NCBI GenBank assembly: GCA_013824385.1 | Contig: PNNU01000138.1 | Location: 1 to 7,987 of the forward strand | Length of the DNA stretch: 7,987 nucleotides | Source of the DNA: Anaerolinea sp. | Lineage (GTDB): Bacteria > Chloroflexota > Anaerolineae > Anaerolineales > Anaerolineaceae | Direction: 5' to 3' | Shown: positions 1 through 4,848 of the stretch, piece by piece | Layout: the number at the start of each line of letters is the position of its first letter | Position numbering within the stretch: position 1 is the stretch's first letter | Translations under genes and position numbers: made by a program | Notes under the pieces: generated by a model | The model's database searches: none | What the model saw: the letters and a program-made list of their open reading frames with translations, nothing else | What the model was told of the DNA's origin: nothing

Positions 1-556
1 GGGCTTCCTGCAGCATGGGAGTGGTGTGAGAATCAGAGATCATGTGTTCAAGCTTGCTCATCAGGCGGGCGTGCGAGATTTTGATATCCGCGCGGATGGA
101 ACCGAGCTTGGGTGAGGCCGAATCGAGCACTTCGCCGCGGTCAGAGATGCAGCGTGAGATGGATTCAATCACCCCGGGCGGAGGTGGCATTAGTTTGATG
201 ATCTCGGCCAGATGCGGAAAATCCTTCGCCTGTTTTTCAAAAGAGCGATGTAAGCTGCGCGCAGAAATCAGCGTGCCGGTCACGGCCAGCAGGTCTGTTT
301 CGCTGAGCACGCCACCCTTGCGCGCCATTTCGGCCAACGGACGAATGTCGTGTGCGCCGCCCACACTCACATCCACTTTAATGCTGAGCAGTCGGCGGGC
401 TTCGCTGGTCTTGGCCTGGCGTTCGAGGGCTTCTGCCAGGGTGACGGCGGGCCTGAGCACGCGCGCCAGTTCCGCAGATGCGCTGAAGGCAGCGAACCCG
501 GCAAGCTTCTCGATGACTTTGTGAAATTCAAGCGTTTTTAATGTTTTCTCGTCCAT
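1..556 (-). CDS. mutS2: Endonuclease MutS2, N-terminal part (3' end beyond the window)
   Basis: Reading the minus strand from an ATG at 556-554 gives 185 codons open to the window edge. The start (MDEKTLKTLEFHKVIEKLAG) and the stretches TSEARRLLS, DIRPLAEMARKGGVLS and GEVLDSASPKLGSIRADIK match the N-terminal region and start of the core domain of MutS2. This homologue of MutS suppresses homologous recombination and, in Gram-positive bacteria, helps rescue collided ribosomes. The ATPase, KOW and Smr nuclease domains would lie to the left, outside the window; family members are usually near 780 residues, so about a quarter is visible. No Shine-Dalgarno is seen before this ATG, but the protein alignment supports it because LEFHKVIEKLA is the usual N-terminal motif. 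The gene diverges from the GntR operon. Family recognition is by eye. Confidence 0.9.
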   Translation of the reverse strand, partial: MDEKTLKTLEFHKVIEKLAGFAAFSASAELARVLRPAVTLAEALERQAKTSEARRLLSIKVDVSVGGAHDIRPLAEMARKGGVLSETDLLAVTGTLISARSLHRSFEKQAKDFPHLAEIIKLMPPPPGVIESISRCISDRGEVLDSASPKLGSIRADIKISHARLMSKLEHMISDSHTTPMLQEA

Positions 557-563
557 GTGTGTC

Positions 564-578
564 AGTTTATCATAAACT
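564..578. promoter_or_regulatory. Small palindrome upstream of mutS2, overlapping a possible -10 box
   Basis: AGTTTAT and ATAAACT form perfect 7-bp arms around a single C at 571. On the minus strand the same bases give TATGAT (574-569), a plausible -10 element some 13 bases before the mutS2 start codon. It could be an operator for mutS2, a short 5' hairpin or chance in AT-rich sequence. No good -35 hexamer was found. Confidence 0.3.
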
Positions 579-586
579 ATAAGTTC

Positions 587-733
587 TTAACCACGAAACA
601 CACAAAAAGTATAAATAAAGTGCAAAAATCGAAAAGTCCATCAATCTTCATGTGTTTCAAACAATTCAATCAACTAATAAACTTTTCGTTTTTTGAACTT
701 ACCTATTGATTGTTTGGTGTGGTTCGTGGTTAA
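587..733. repeat. TTAACCACGAA-ended inverted-repeat element, copy 1 (unit A)
   Basis: The 147-bp stretch starts TTAACCACGAAACACAC and ends GTGTGGTTCGTGGTTAA, so its two ends are inverted copies of each other over about 20 bases with few mismatches. The interior is AT-rich and has no convincing ORF. The same ends occur at 3045-3200, and the right end is repeated again at 843-862. The element resembles non-autonomous, miniature transposon-like or REP-like palindromic repeats. No transposase is encoded and no target duplication was established. It also separates mutS2 from the divergent GntR operon. Confidence 0.7.
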
Positions 734-753
734 TAGGATTTATAAAAATCCTA
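734..753. repeat. Perfect 8-bp stem-loop at the junction of the two repeat units
   Basis: TAGGATTT (734-741) and AAATCCTA (746-753) are perfect inverted arms around a 4-base ATAA loop. The hairpin starts exactly where unit A ends. It has no counterpart at the left end of unit A, so it may be a relic of the duplication event. A role in transcription is not evident. Confidence 0.45.
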
Positions 754-862
754 TAATCGAAAGCCAAATAGTCTTCAAATGTTTCCAATAAATCAATCAA
801 TTAATGGAATTTTTCGTTCTTTTGAATTTGAATATAGATTTTTTGGTGTGGTTCGTGGTTAA
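734..862. repeat. Tandem imperfect copy of the repeat interior and right end (unit B)
   Basis: This stretch repeats the right part of unit A with a period of 129 bases. TTGGTGTGGTTCGTGGTTAA is identical at 714-733 and 843-862. Inside, AATCGAAA, TCTTCA, TGTTTC, CAATCAA and TTTTTCGTT or close variants follow in the same order in both copies. Unit B lacks the left TTAACCACGAA terminus, so it looks like a partial duplication and not a second full insertion. It opens with a hairpin at 734-753. Confidence 0.6.
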
Positions 863-885
863 AGATTTTTATTAAAAACTCCCTA

Positions 886-913
886 TTGACAAACCAAAAT
901 TTAGTTATATAGT
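886..913 (+). promoter_or_regulatory. Sigma-70-type promoter of the GntR-ABC operon
   Basis: TTGACA (886-891) is a perfect -35 consensus, followed 16 bases later by TATAGT (908-913), five of six matches to the -10 consensus. The predicted transcript would start near 920 and carry about 60 bases of leader before the ATG at 980. The promoter lies directly after repeat unit B. The 28-bp palindrome at 901-928 covers the -10 box, so binding there would block RNA polymerase. Confidence 0.7.
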
Positions 914-928
914 TAATTACATAACTAA
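901..928. promoter_or_regulatory. 28-bp palindromic operator, probable binding site of the GntR/YtrA-type repressor
   Basis: TTAGTTAT (901-908) and ATAACTAA (921-928) are perfect 8-bp arms. The 12 bases between them continue the symmetry at four of six positions, so 12 of 14 base pairs match about the centre at 914/915. A palindrome of this size centred on the -10 box suits a dimeric winged-helix repressor. The next gene encodes such a protein, so autoregulation is the simplest reading. The link between protein and site is inference from position. Confidence 0.65.
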
Positions 929-965
929 CTAACCAACATACTAAATCTTGAACACAGAATCACTG

Positions 966-972
966 AAAGGAG
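966..972 (+). promoter_or_regulatory. Ribosome binding site of the GntR gene
   Basis: AAAGGAG lies seven bases before the ATG at 980, a near-ideal Shine-Dalgarno that fixes this start codon. Confidence 0.8.
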
Positions 973-979
973 CATCACC

Positions 980-1384
980 ATGCAGTTGGACGCCGAAAAC
1001 GAAAAACCCATCTTTATCCAACTGGCGGAATCGATTAAAGACAACATTCTGAAAGGCATCTATCCTGAAGAGACCCAGATCCCCTCCACCACTGAAGTGG
1101 CGGTGATCCTGAAAATCAACCCCGCTACGGTCAATCGCGGCGTGAATCTTCTGGTGGATGGCGGCATCATCTATAAAAAACGGGGCGTGGGCATGTTTGT
1201 CTGCCAGGGAGCGCATGCGAAGATCCTGGCCAAACACAAACAAGCTTTCTACCAGAATTTCTTGCTTCCGATGTTGGATGAAGCGAAAAACCTGGGGTTA
1301 TCACGCGAAGATGTTGTCGTAATGTTGAATTCTTCAACCACTATCGAACCCGCTGAAGGGAGGATTTCTAATGAGCCGCATTGA
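980..1384 (+). CDS. GntR family transcriptional regulator, YtrA subfamily
   Basis: This 134-residue protein is a short GntR repressor. Residues 9-75 form the winged helix-turn-helix: KPIFIQLAESIKDNILKG, then IPSTTEVAVILKINPATVNRG, which fits the family pattern IPS-x-x-E-x-A-x-x-L-x-(V/I)-NP-x-TV, and the wing IYKKRGVGMFV. Only about 55 residues follow, too few for the ligand-binding domains of FadR-, HutC- or MocR-type members. That length is typical of the YtrA subfamily, which dimerises through short C-terminal helices and usually represses an adjacent ABC transporter operon. Such regulators often respond to cell-wall antibiotics or envelope stress, but the inducer here is unknown. It is first in its operon and overlaps the ATPase gene by 14 bases, implying coupled translation. 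The palindrome at 901-928 is its likely operator. Confidence 0.92.
   Translation: MQLDAENEKPIFIQLAESIKDNILKGIYPEETQIPSTTEVAVILKINPATVNRGVNLLVDGGIIYKKRGVGMFVCQGAHAKILAKHKQAFYQNFLLPMLDEAKNLGLSREDVVVMLNSSTTIEPAEGRISNEPH
1356..1363 (+). promoter_or_regulatory. Ribosome binding site of the ATPase gene, inside the GntR coding region
   Basis: AAGGGAGG lies seven bases before the ATG at 1371 and inside the last codons of the regulator. Its strength supports the overlapping start at 1371. Confidence 0.8.
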
Positions 1385-2231
1385 GATTAGGCACGTAAGC
1401 AAGCACTATGGCAGTACAGAAGCCTTGAAAGATATCACTGCAACAATCAGCGACGGTAAGATCTGCGGCCTGCTGGGACGCAACGGCGCAGGCAAAACCA
1501 CTCTGTTGAACATCATCACCAATCGCATTTTCGCCGACCAGGGACAGGTGTATGTCAATGATGAGCCGGCACTTGATAACGACAAAATACAAGGCACCAT
1601 CTTCTACATGACCGAAAAGACACTTTACCCCAAAGAAACAAAGGTGAGTGAAGTCTTCAAAATCACCGGAGGGTTTTATCCGACTTTTAATTTCGACTAC
1701 GCGGCATCGTTGTCTGACCGTTTTAAATTGAAACCCAAAAAGAAGATCAGCAGTCTTTCCACTGGCTATTTGACCATTTTGAAGCTGATTTTGACCCTGG
1801 CTTCCAACGCACCCATCACCATCTATGACGAACCCGTCCTCGGCCTGGACGCTAACCACCGCGATCTCTTCTACAAGGAATTGATCTCTCATTACAACGA
1901 AGTTCCCAACACAGTCATTCTTTCCACCCACCTTATAGAAGAGGTTGCCCGCTTGTTGGAAGATGTGATCATGCTTCGCGAAGGCACGATGCTCCTCGGG
2001 CAGCCGGTCGAGAGCATCCTGCAGTTGGCATATAAGGTCTCTGGCGATCAAGAAACCGTAGACCGCTACGCGGCAGACAAGAAAGTCATCAGCCGTGAAA
2101 CATTGGGACGCTTCAAATCCGCTACCCTCTATCAAACCCGCACCGCCGCGGACGAAGAAAAAATGTCTCAATTGGGGTTAGATATGACCCCTGCAGGGTT
2201 GCAGGATGTCTTCATCAGTCTGACCAATTGA
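1371..2231 (+). CDS. ABC transporter ATP-binding protein (YtrB-like, ABC-2 type)
   Basis: The 286-residue protein has an N-terminal nucleotide-binding domain. Walker A is GRNGAGKTT (36-44), Walker B is ITIYDE (149-154) with catalytic Glu154, the D-loop is GLDA (158-161) and the switch His is His187 in STH. Two motifs differ from the canonical form. The Q-loop region reads FYMTEK with Glu82 where Gln is usual, and the signature is LSTGY (129-133) in place of LSGGQ. Similar departures are common in ATPases of ABC-2 exporters linked to GntR regulators, so the protein is probably active. About 75 residues after the H-loop form a C-terminal extension of the kind used for regulation. It would power the permease encoded 19 bases downstream; a homodimer of each subunit is likely. 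The substrate is unknown; antibiotic or peptide efflux is a family-based guess. Confidence 0.93.
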   Translation: MSRIEIRHVSKHYGSTEALKDITATISDGKICGLLGRNGAGKTTLLNIITNRIFADQGQVYVNDEPALDNDKIQGTIFYMTEKTLYPKETKVSEVFKITGGFYPTFNFDYAASLSDRFKLKPKKKISSLSTGYLTILKLILTLASNAPITIYDEPVLGLDANHRDLFYKELISHYNEVPNTVILSTHLIEEVARLLEDVIMLREGTMLLGQPVESILQLAYKVSGDQETVDRYAADKKVISRETLGRFKSATLYQTRTAADEEKMSQLGLDMTPAGLQDVFISLTN

Positions 2232-2250
2232 GCAGAAAGGGTCATAAAAA

Positions 2251-2964
2251 ATGAACAGAACACTTCAAACCATTCGCTATCTTTGTATAAGTAGTAAAGC
2301 GATGACCATTTTTGGTGTACTTGTTATGTTGGGTACTGTCGCGTTAGCTGACTTTGTTTTTTATCGTACAGGCGGGTTTACCCCGGGAAGGCAGGTTGTG
2401 CCTGTAACGATGCCTTTTGAACTGACAGCAGGTGTATTTTCATTTCTGATTGGTTTAAAGTACTTTCGGTCCAACTTCAGGGTGGCCTTGGCCAATGGCA
2501 TTTCTAGAAAGACATTCATGTTGGCCAATCTTCCGGTGGCTGCGTTGATTGCCGTTATTTTTCCTGTCGCCACTATCGTAATTGTGCAGTTGCATAGTTT
2601 GTTTTGGCCAATAACATCGATGAGCAATATCTTTTCACTTTCTTCACTGAGCTGGATCTGGCAGTTTCTTTTTCAGTTCACCTTATATTTCATGTTAATA
2701 GTCAGCGGATGGGCAATAACTTTTGCCTACTACCGCAGCAATACCCTGATGAAATGGGTAATCACGTTGGCGGCTTGCTTTATTTTTTTCTTGCCAATGA
2801 TTTCGAGTGAATATTATTATCAGAACATAGCGCCAGCCATTCGTGAATTTCTTTTATGGTGCATCTATCGGCCAGAACGTTCTCCTCTCATGATGTTGAT
2901 TGTTTCGGCGGTCCTTTTTGAATTCACCTTCCTCTTGATCCATCGCGCGCCGCTCAAAGATTAA
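2251..2964 (+). CDS. ABC-2 type transporter permease, six transmembrane helices
   Basis: This 237-residue protein is the membrane partner of the ATPase just upstream. Hydrophobic segments lie at about 18-38, 54-70, 92-115, 136-160, 168-184 and 212-230, giving the six-helix layout of ABC-2 permeases. The stretch ALANGISRKTF (79-89) between helices 2 and 3 matches a cytoplasmic motif frequent in this family, thought to lie near the ATPase contact. The start is supported by AGAAAGGG at 2233-2240, ten bases before the ATG. The gap after the ATPase stop is 19 bases, so the genes should be co-transcribed. Base composition is visibly more AT-rich than in the ATPase gene, as is common for membrane proteins. 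The substrate cannot be told from sequence. Confidence 0.85.
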   Translation: MNRTLQTIRYLCISSKAMTIFGVLVMLGTVALADFVFYRTGGFTPGRQVVPVTMPFELTAGVFSFLIGLKYFRSNFRVALANGISRKTFMLANLPVAALIAVIFPVATIVIVQLHSLFWPITSMSNIFSLSSLSWIWQFLFQFTLYFMLIVSGWAITFAYYRSNTLMKWVITLAACFIFFLPMISSEYYYQNIAPAIREFLLWCIYRPERSPLMMLIVSAVLFEFTFLLIHRAPLKD

Positions 2965-2989
2965 TCGCTGAAACTGAATTGTTTCTAGA

Positions 2990-3028
2990 AATAAATCCAT
3001 CATCGCACCTCACCTTGATGGATTTATT
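2990..3028 (+). terminator. Perfect 13-bp hairpin ending the GntR-ABC operon
   Basis: AATAAATCCATCA (2990-3002) and TGATGGATTTATT (3016-3028) are perfect inverted arms with a 13-base loop, 25 bases after the permease stop. The stem is AT-rich and what follows (ATATTAACC) is not a clean U-run, so termination may be partial. Position and perfection argue for a terminator or 3' protective hairpin. Confidence 0.55.
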
Positions 3029-3044
3029 ATATTAACCAAAGATC

Positions 3045-3200
3045 TTAACCACGAAAATCACCAAAATATTAAAGGAAAATTCAAAACAGTTCAAAAGGAC
3101 AAACATGAAAAGTTTGAATCAAAGAAAAAATTTCTAGTATGGAGTAATTTCTTTTTCCGATGTTTTTTCTAAAAGGTTTTTTAGTGAATTTCGTGGTTAA
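3045..3200. repeat. TTAACCACGAA-ended inverted-repeat element, copy 2
   Basis: This 156-bp element begins TTAACCACGAAAATCACC and ends GTGAATTTCGTGGTTAA. The two termini match as inverted repeats at about 20 of 22 positions. It shares its ends with the element at 587-733, but the interior is not clearly alignable with it. The interior is AT-rich and has no supported ORF. It lies between the terminator hairpin of the ABC operon and the radical SAM gene, and its last bases form part of that gene's presumed promoter. Confidence 0.7.
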
Positions 3201-3219
3201 AAAGGGTTTGCCTTTTGGC

Positions 3220-3225
3220 TATAAT
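3220..3225 (+). promoter_or_regulatory. -10 box immediately upstream of the radical SAM gene (leaderless start)
   Basis: TATAAT, a perfect -10 hexamer, lies seven bases before the ATG at 3233. Transcription would therefore start at or next to the start codon, giving a leaderless mRNA. No Shine-Dalgarno precedes this ATG, in line with that reading. The -35 position 17 bases upstream (TTAAAA, 3197-3202) falls on the end of the adjacent repeat and is a weak match. Confidence 0.5.
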
Positions 3226-3232
3226 GAATTAT

Positions 3233-4288
3233 ATGGAAAAAACCTCCGCGCTCGACCCACTTGCCCGACCCGGCAGCCTCTTCGAAAGCCTGGACGATAA
3301 TAACGTTCGCTGCCAGGCCTGCGCGCACCGCTGCCTGATCCACCCCGGCAAGCGCGGCATCTGCGGTGTACGCTTCAACGCGGACGGCGCCCTCATGGTC
3401 CCCGGCGGATATGTGGCCGGCGCGCAGATGGACCCCATCGAGAAGAAACCTTTCGCCAACTTTCTACCCGGCAGCCAGGTGCTGACCTTCGGCATGCTGG
3501 GCTGCAACTTCCACTGCTCGTTCTGTCAAAACTGGCAGTCTTCACAAGTGTTACGCGACCCCTGCGCGGACGTAAGCATCGACTATATCCATAAAGTCAC
3601 CGCCGAAAAACTGGTTGACCTGGCCGTGGATGGCGGCGCGGCAGCCATCGCTTCTTCTTATAACGAACCGCTGATCACTGCCGAGTGGGCTGTGGAAGTC
3701 TTCAAGCAGGCCAAGAAGCGCGGACTCAAAACGGCAATGGTCTCCAACGGCTTTGCCACCCCCGAAACGCTGACCTTCATCCGCCCCTGGCTGGACGCAC
3801 TCAAAGTGGATCTCAAGAGTATGCAAGACACGCAGTACCGCAAAATGGGCGGCCGCTTGCAACCTGTGCTCGACACCATCAAACTGGCCCGCGAGTTGGG
3901 CTTATGGGTCGAGGTAGTCACCCTGGTGATCCCCGGCTTCAACGACTCTACCGAAGAGTTGTGGCAGGCAAGCCGTTATCTCTCTTCCCTCTCCGCGGAT
4001 ATTCCCTGGCACGTCACCGGTTACCATCCCGACTACCAGATGCTGGATGCCCCAGCCACCTCTGCCGCAACCTTGCAGCGCGCCGCCGAGATCGGCCAGG
4101 AGGCCGGGCTGCACTACGTCTACGCTGGCAACCTGCCCGGGCGTGTCGGATCGCTTGAAGACACTCACTGCCCGAAATGTACCCGGCCGCTCATTCAGCG
4201 CCGCGGATATAGGATAGTGAAAAACCTGATCACAACTGACGGCGCCTGTCCGTTTTGCGGGGAACAGATCGCTGGGGTGTTTATATAA
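3233..4288 (+). CDS. amrS: AmmeMemoRadiSam system radical SAM enzyme (AmrS-like)
   Basis: The 351-residue protein carries the radical SAM motif CNFHCSFC with Cys91, Cys95 and Cys98, which would bind the [4Fe-4S] cluster that cleaves S-adenosylmethionine. An N-terminal cysteine group (Cys27, Cys30, Cys34, Cys44 in CQACAHRC...GICGV) and a C-terminal zinc-ribbon-like tail (CPKC 313-316 and CPFC 339-342, ending EQIAGVFI) frame it. This arrangement, with the stretches SYNEP, SNGF, ALKVDLKS, TLVIPGFND, WHVTGYHPDY and YAGNLPG, is characteristic of AmrS, which usually goes with AMMECR1 and MEMO family proteins. Neither partner is in the window. The reaction is not assigned here. ATG 3233 is preferred to an in-frame TTG at 3215 or ATG at 3224, because those lie within or before the -10 box. 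Family membership is secure; symbol use is by homology. Confidence 0.92.
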   Translation: MEKTSALDPLARPGSLFESLDDNNVRCQACAHRCLIHPGKRGICGVRFNADGALMVPGGYVAGAQMDPIEKKPFANFLPGSQVLTFGMLGCNFHCSFCQNWQSSQVLRDPCADVSIDYIHKVTAEKLVDLAVDGGAAAIASSYNEPLITAEWAVEVFKQAKKRGLKTAMVSNGFATPETLTFIRPWLDALKVDLKSMQDTQYRKMGGRLQPVLDTIKLARELGLWVEVVTLVIPGFNDSTEELWQASRYLSSLSADIPWHVTGYHPDYQMLDAPATSAATLQRAAEIGQEAGLHYVYAGNLPGRVGSLEDTHCPKCTRPLIQRRGYRIVKNLITTDGACPFCGEQIAGVFI

Positions 4289-4416
4289 ATGGATTTAAGA
4301 GAAAATTAATATCACTTCAGTCGATTTAATGCGTTTTCTATTCAATTTATATCCCATTCAACCGATAATTAAAATCAACAAACTAAAAAAACTCGTTCCC
4401 AAAACGCGGAACTTTT

Positions 4417-4444
4417 TTGATGCCTTTTGCGTATATCTTATATC
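4417..4444 (+). promoter_or_regulatory. Possible promoter for the small membrane-peptide gene
   Basis: TTGATG (4417-4422) and TATATC (4439-4444) sit 16 bases apart, each with four matches to the consensus hexamers. They precede the stem-loop at 4452-4477 and the small ORF at 4520. In such AT-rich sequence chance matches are easy, so this is tentative. Confidence 0.3.
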
Positions 4445-4451
4445 GTTACTA

Positions 4452-4477
4452 AATGTTAGAACGCGTGTTTTAACATT
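4452..4477. promoter_or_regulatory. 11-bp stem-loop in the leader of the small membrane-peptide gene
   Basis: AATGTTAGAAC (4452-4462) pairs with GTTTTAACATT (4467-4477) around a GCGT loop; ten Watson-Crick pairs and one G-U pair. It ends 42 bases before the small ORF. It could act as an operator at the DNA level or as a leader-RNA structure; no U-run follows, so it is not a standard terminator. Confidence 0.45.
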
Positions 4478-4519
4478 CAAATATGTGCAACAGAAAAGCA
4501 CGGAAAGTAGAAGGCAAAA

Positions 4520-4609
4520 ATGGCAGTGGTAGTGTACGTGGTAGTCGGTTTCTTTGGCGTAATGTTCGCCGCGTTTAGTTTGGTCGGTTTGGAATCCAAG
4601 CCCAAATGA
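4520..4609 (+). CDS. Predicted 29-residue single-span membrane peptide
   Basis: An ATG at 4520 opens 29 codons ending at TGA 4607-4609. Residues 2-24 (AVVVYVVVGFFG...AAFSLVG) are almost wholly hydrophobic and long enough to cross the membrane once. The tail LESKPK is polar and ends in two lysines. GAAGG at 4510-4514 lies five bases before the ATG. A strong intrinsic terminator starts 27 bases after the stop, and a stem-loop and possible promoter lie upstream, so the unit has the parts of a small monocistronic gene. The peptide is not recognised. Candidate roles by analogy are a small membrane regulator, a subunit of a larger complex, or a type I toxin-like peptide; none is supported beyond size and hydrophobicity. 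It sits alone between convergent genes. Confidence 0.6.
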   Translation: MAVVVYVVVGFFGVMFAAFSLVGLESKPK

Positions 4610-4636
4610 GTAGACGTATCTCATCCTCCTTTAGTT

Positions 4637-4674
4637 AAAACGCGCCTCGCATAATCGAAGGCGCGTTTTTGTTT
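4637..4674 (+). terminator. Strong intrinsic terminator after the small membrane-peptide gene
   Basis: AAAACGCGCCT (4637-4647) and AGGCGCGTTTT (4659-4669) form a perfect 11-bp stem with a GC-rich core, followed by a T-rich run (TTTTTGTTT through 4674). The left arm starts with an A-run, so it could also terminate minus-strand transcripts. It lies too far from the radical SAM stop (about 350 bases) to be only that gene's terminator, which supports a transcription unit between them. Confidence 0.85.
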
Positions 4675-4681
4675 AAAAATC

Positions 4682-4748
4682 GTAGGGGTTCGTTGCGCGG
4701 TCTTTGCGCCCCCGGGTCTGTTTTGCAAGTGGGGCAACGAACCCCTAC
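4682..4748. repeat. GC-rich palindromic repeat with 15-bp perfect arms
   Basis: GTAGGGGTTCGTTGC (4682-4696) and GCAACGAACCCCTAC (4734-4748) are perfect inverted arms. The 37 bases between them carry a second, weaker pairing of TTTGCGCCCC with GGGGCAA. It looks like a dispersed palindromic repeat of the REP type and is far richer in GC than the surrounding spacer. No ORF is present. Confidence 0.7.
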
Positions 4749-4783
4749 CCGATGAATTCACCTACATCAACATCATCAATTTC

Positions 4784-4825
4784 GCGGTCTTTGCGCCCCC
4801 GAGCCGTTCTTGCGAGAGGGGCAAA
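4784..4825. repeat. Second, truncated copy of the palindrome's inner segment
   Basis: The first 18 bases, GCGGTCTTTGCGCCCCCG, are identical to 4697-4714. The next 23 positions match with several substitutions, up to GGGGCAA. The outer GTAGGGG arms are missing here. TTTGC-CCCC can still pair with GGGGCAA, so it keeps a hairpin. It ends about 25 bases from the 3' end of the convergent DinB-like gene. Confidence 0.6.
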
Positions 4826-4848
4826 AGATTGGCAAAAAAGAAATATTA

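Larger units (their letters stand above)
4289..4519. other. AT-rich spacer after the radical SAM gene
   Basis: This stretch has no recognised gene. Open frames on both strands encode compositionally unremarkable peptides without a ribosome binding site. The only supported items are the tentative promoter at 4417-4444 and the stem-loop at 4452-4477. No terminator was found directly after the radical SAM stop. Confidence 0.5.

Noticed and set aside
42..524. Plus-strand ORF of 160 codons opposite mutS2
   Set aside because: The minus strand reads as a clear MutS2 N-terminus; the plus-strand frame is Ser/Arg-rich and has no ribosome binding site.
587..862. CRISPR-like array from the repeated TTCGTGGTTAA blocks
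   Set aside because: Only two direct copies, a 129-base period, and the material between them is itself similar, unlike unique spacers; no cas genes are present.
1368..2171. Long minus-strand ORF (267 codons) opposite the ATPase gene
   Set aside because: It is the antisense of a gene with intact Walker, signature and H-loop motifs; the antisense protein has no recognisable domain or start signal.
3003..3232. Riboswitch or structured leader before the radical SAM gene
   Set aside because: The region is explained by the inverted-repeat element, and the -10 box right at the start codon leaves no room for a leader RNA.
4329..4532. Plus-strand ORF of 67 codons in the spacer after the radical SAM gene
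   Set aside because: No Shine-Dalgarno, no recognisable motif, and its end overlaps the better supported start at 4520 in another frame.
4358..4624. Minus-strand ORF of 88 codons opposite the small membrane-peptide gene
   Set aside because: No ribosome binding site, low-complexity His/Tyr/Leu composition and full overlap with the stem-loop and plus-strand small ORF; it looks like chance in AT-rich sequence.
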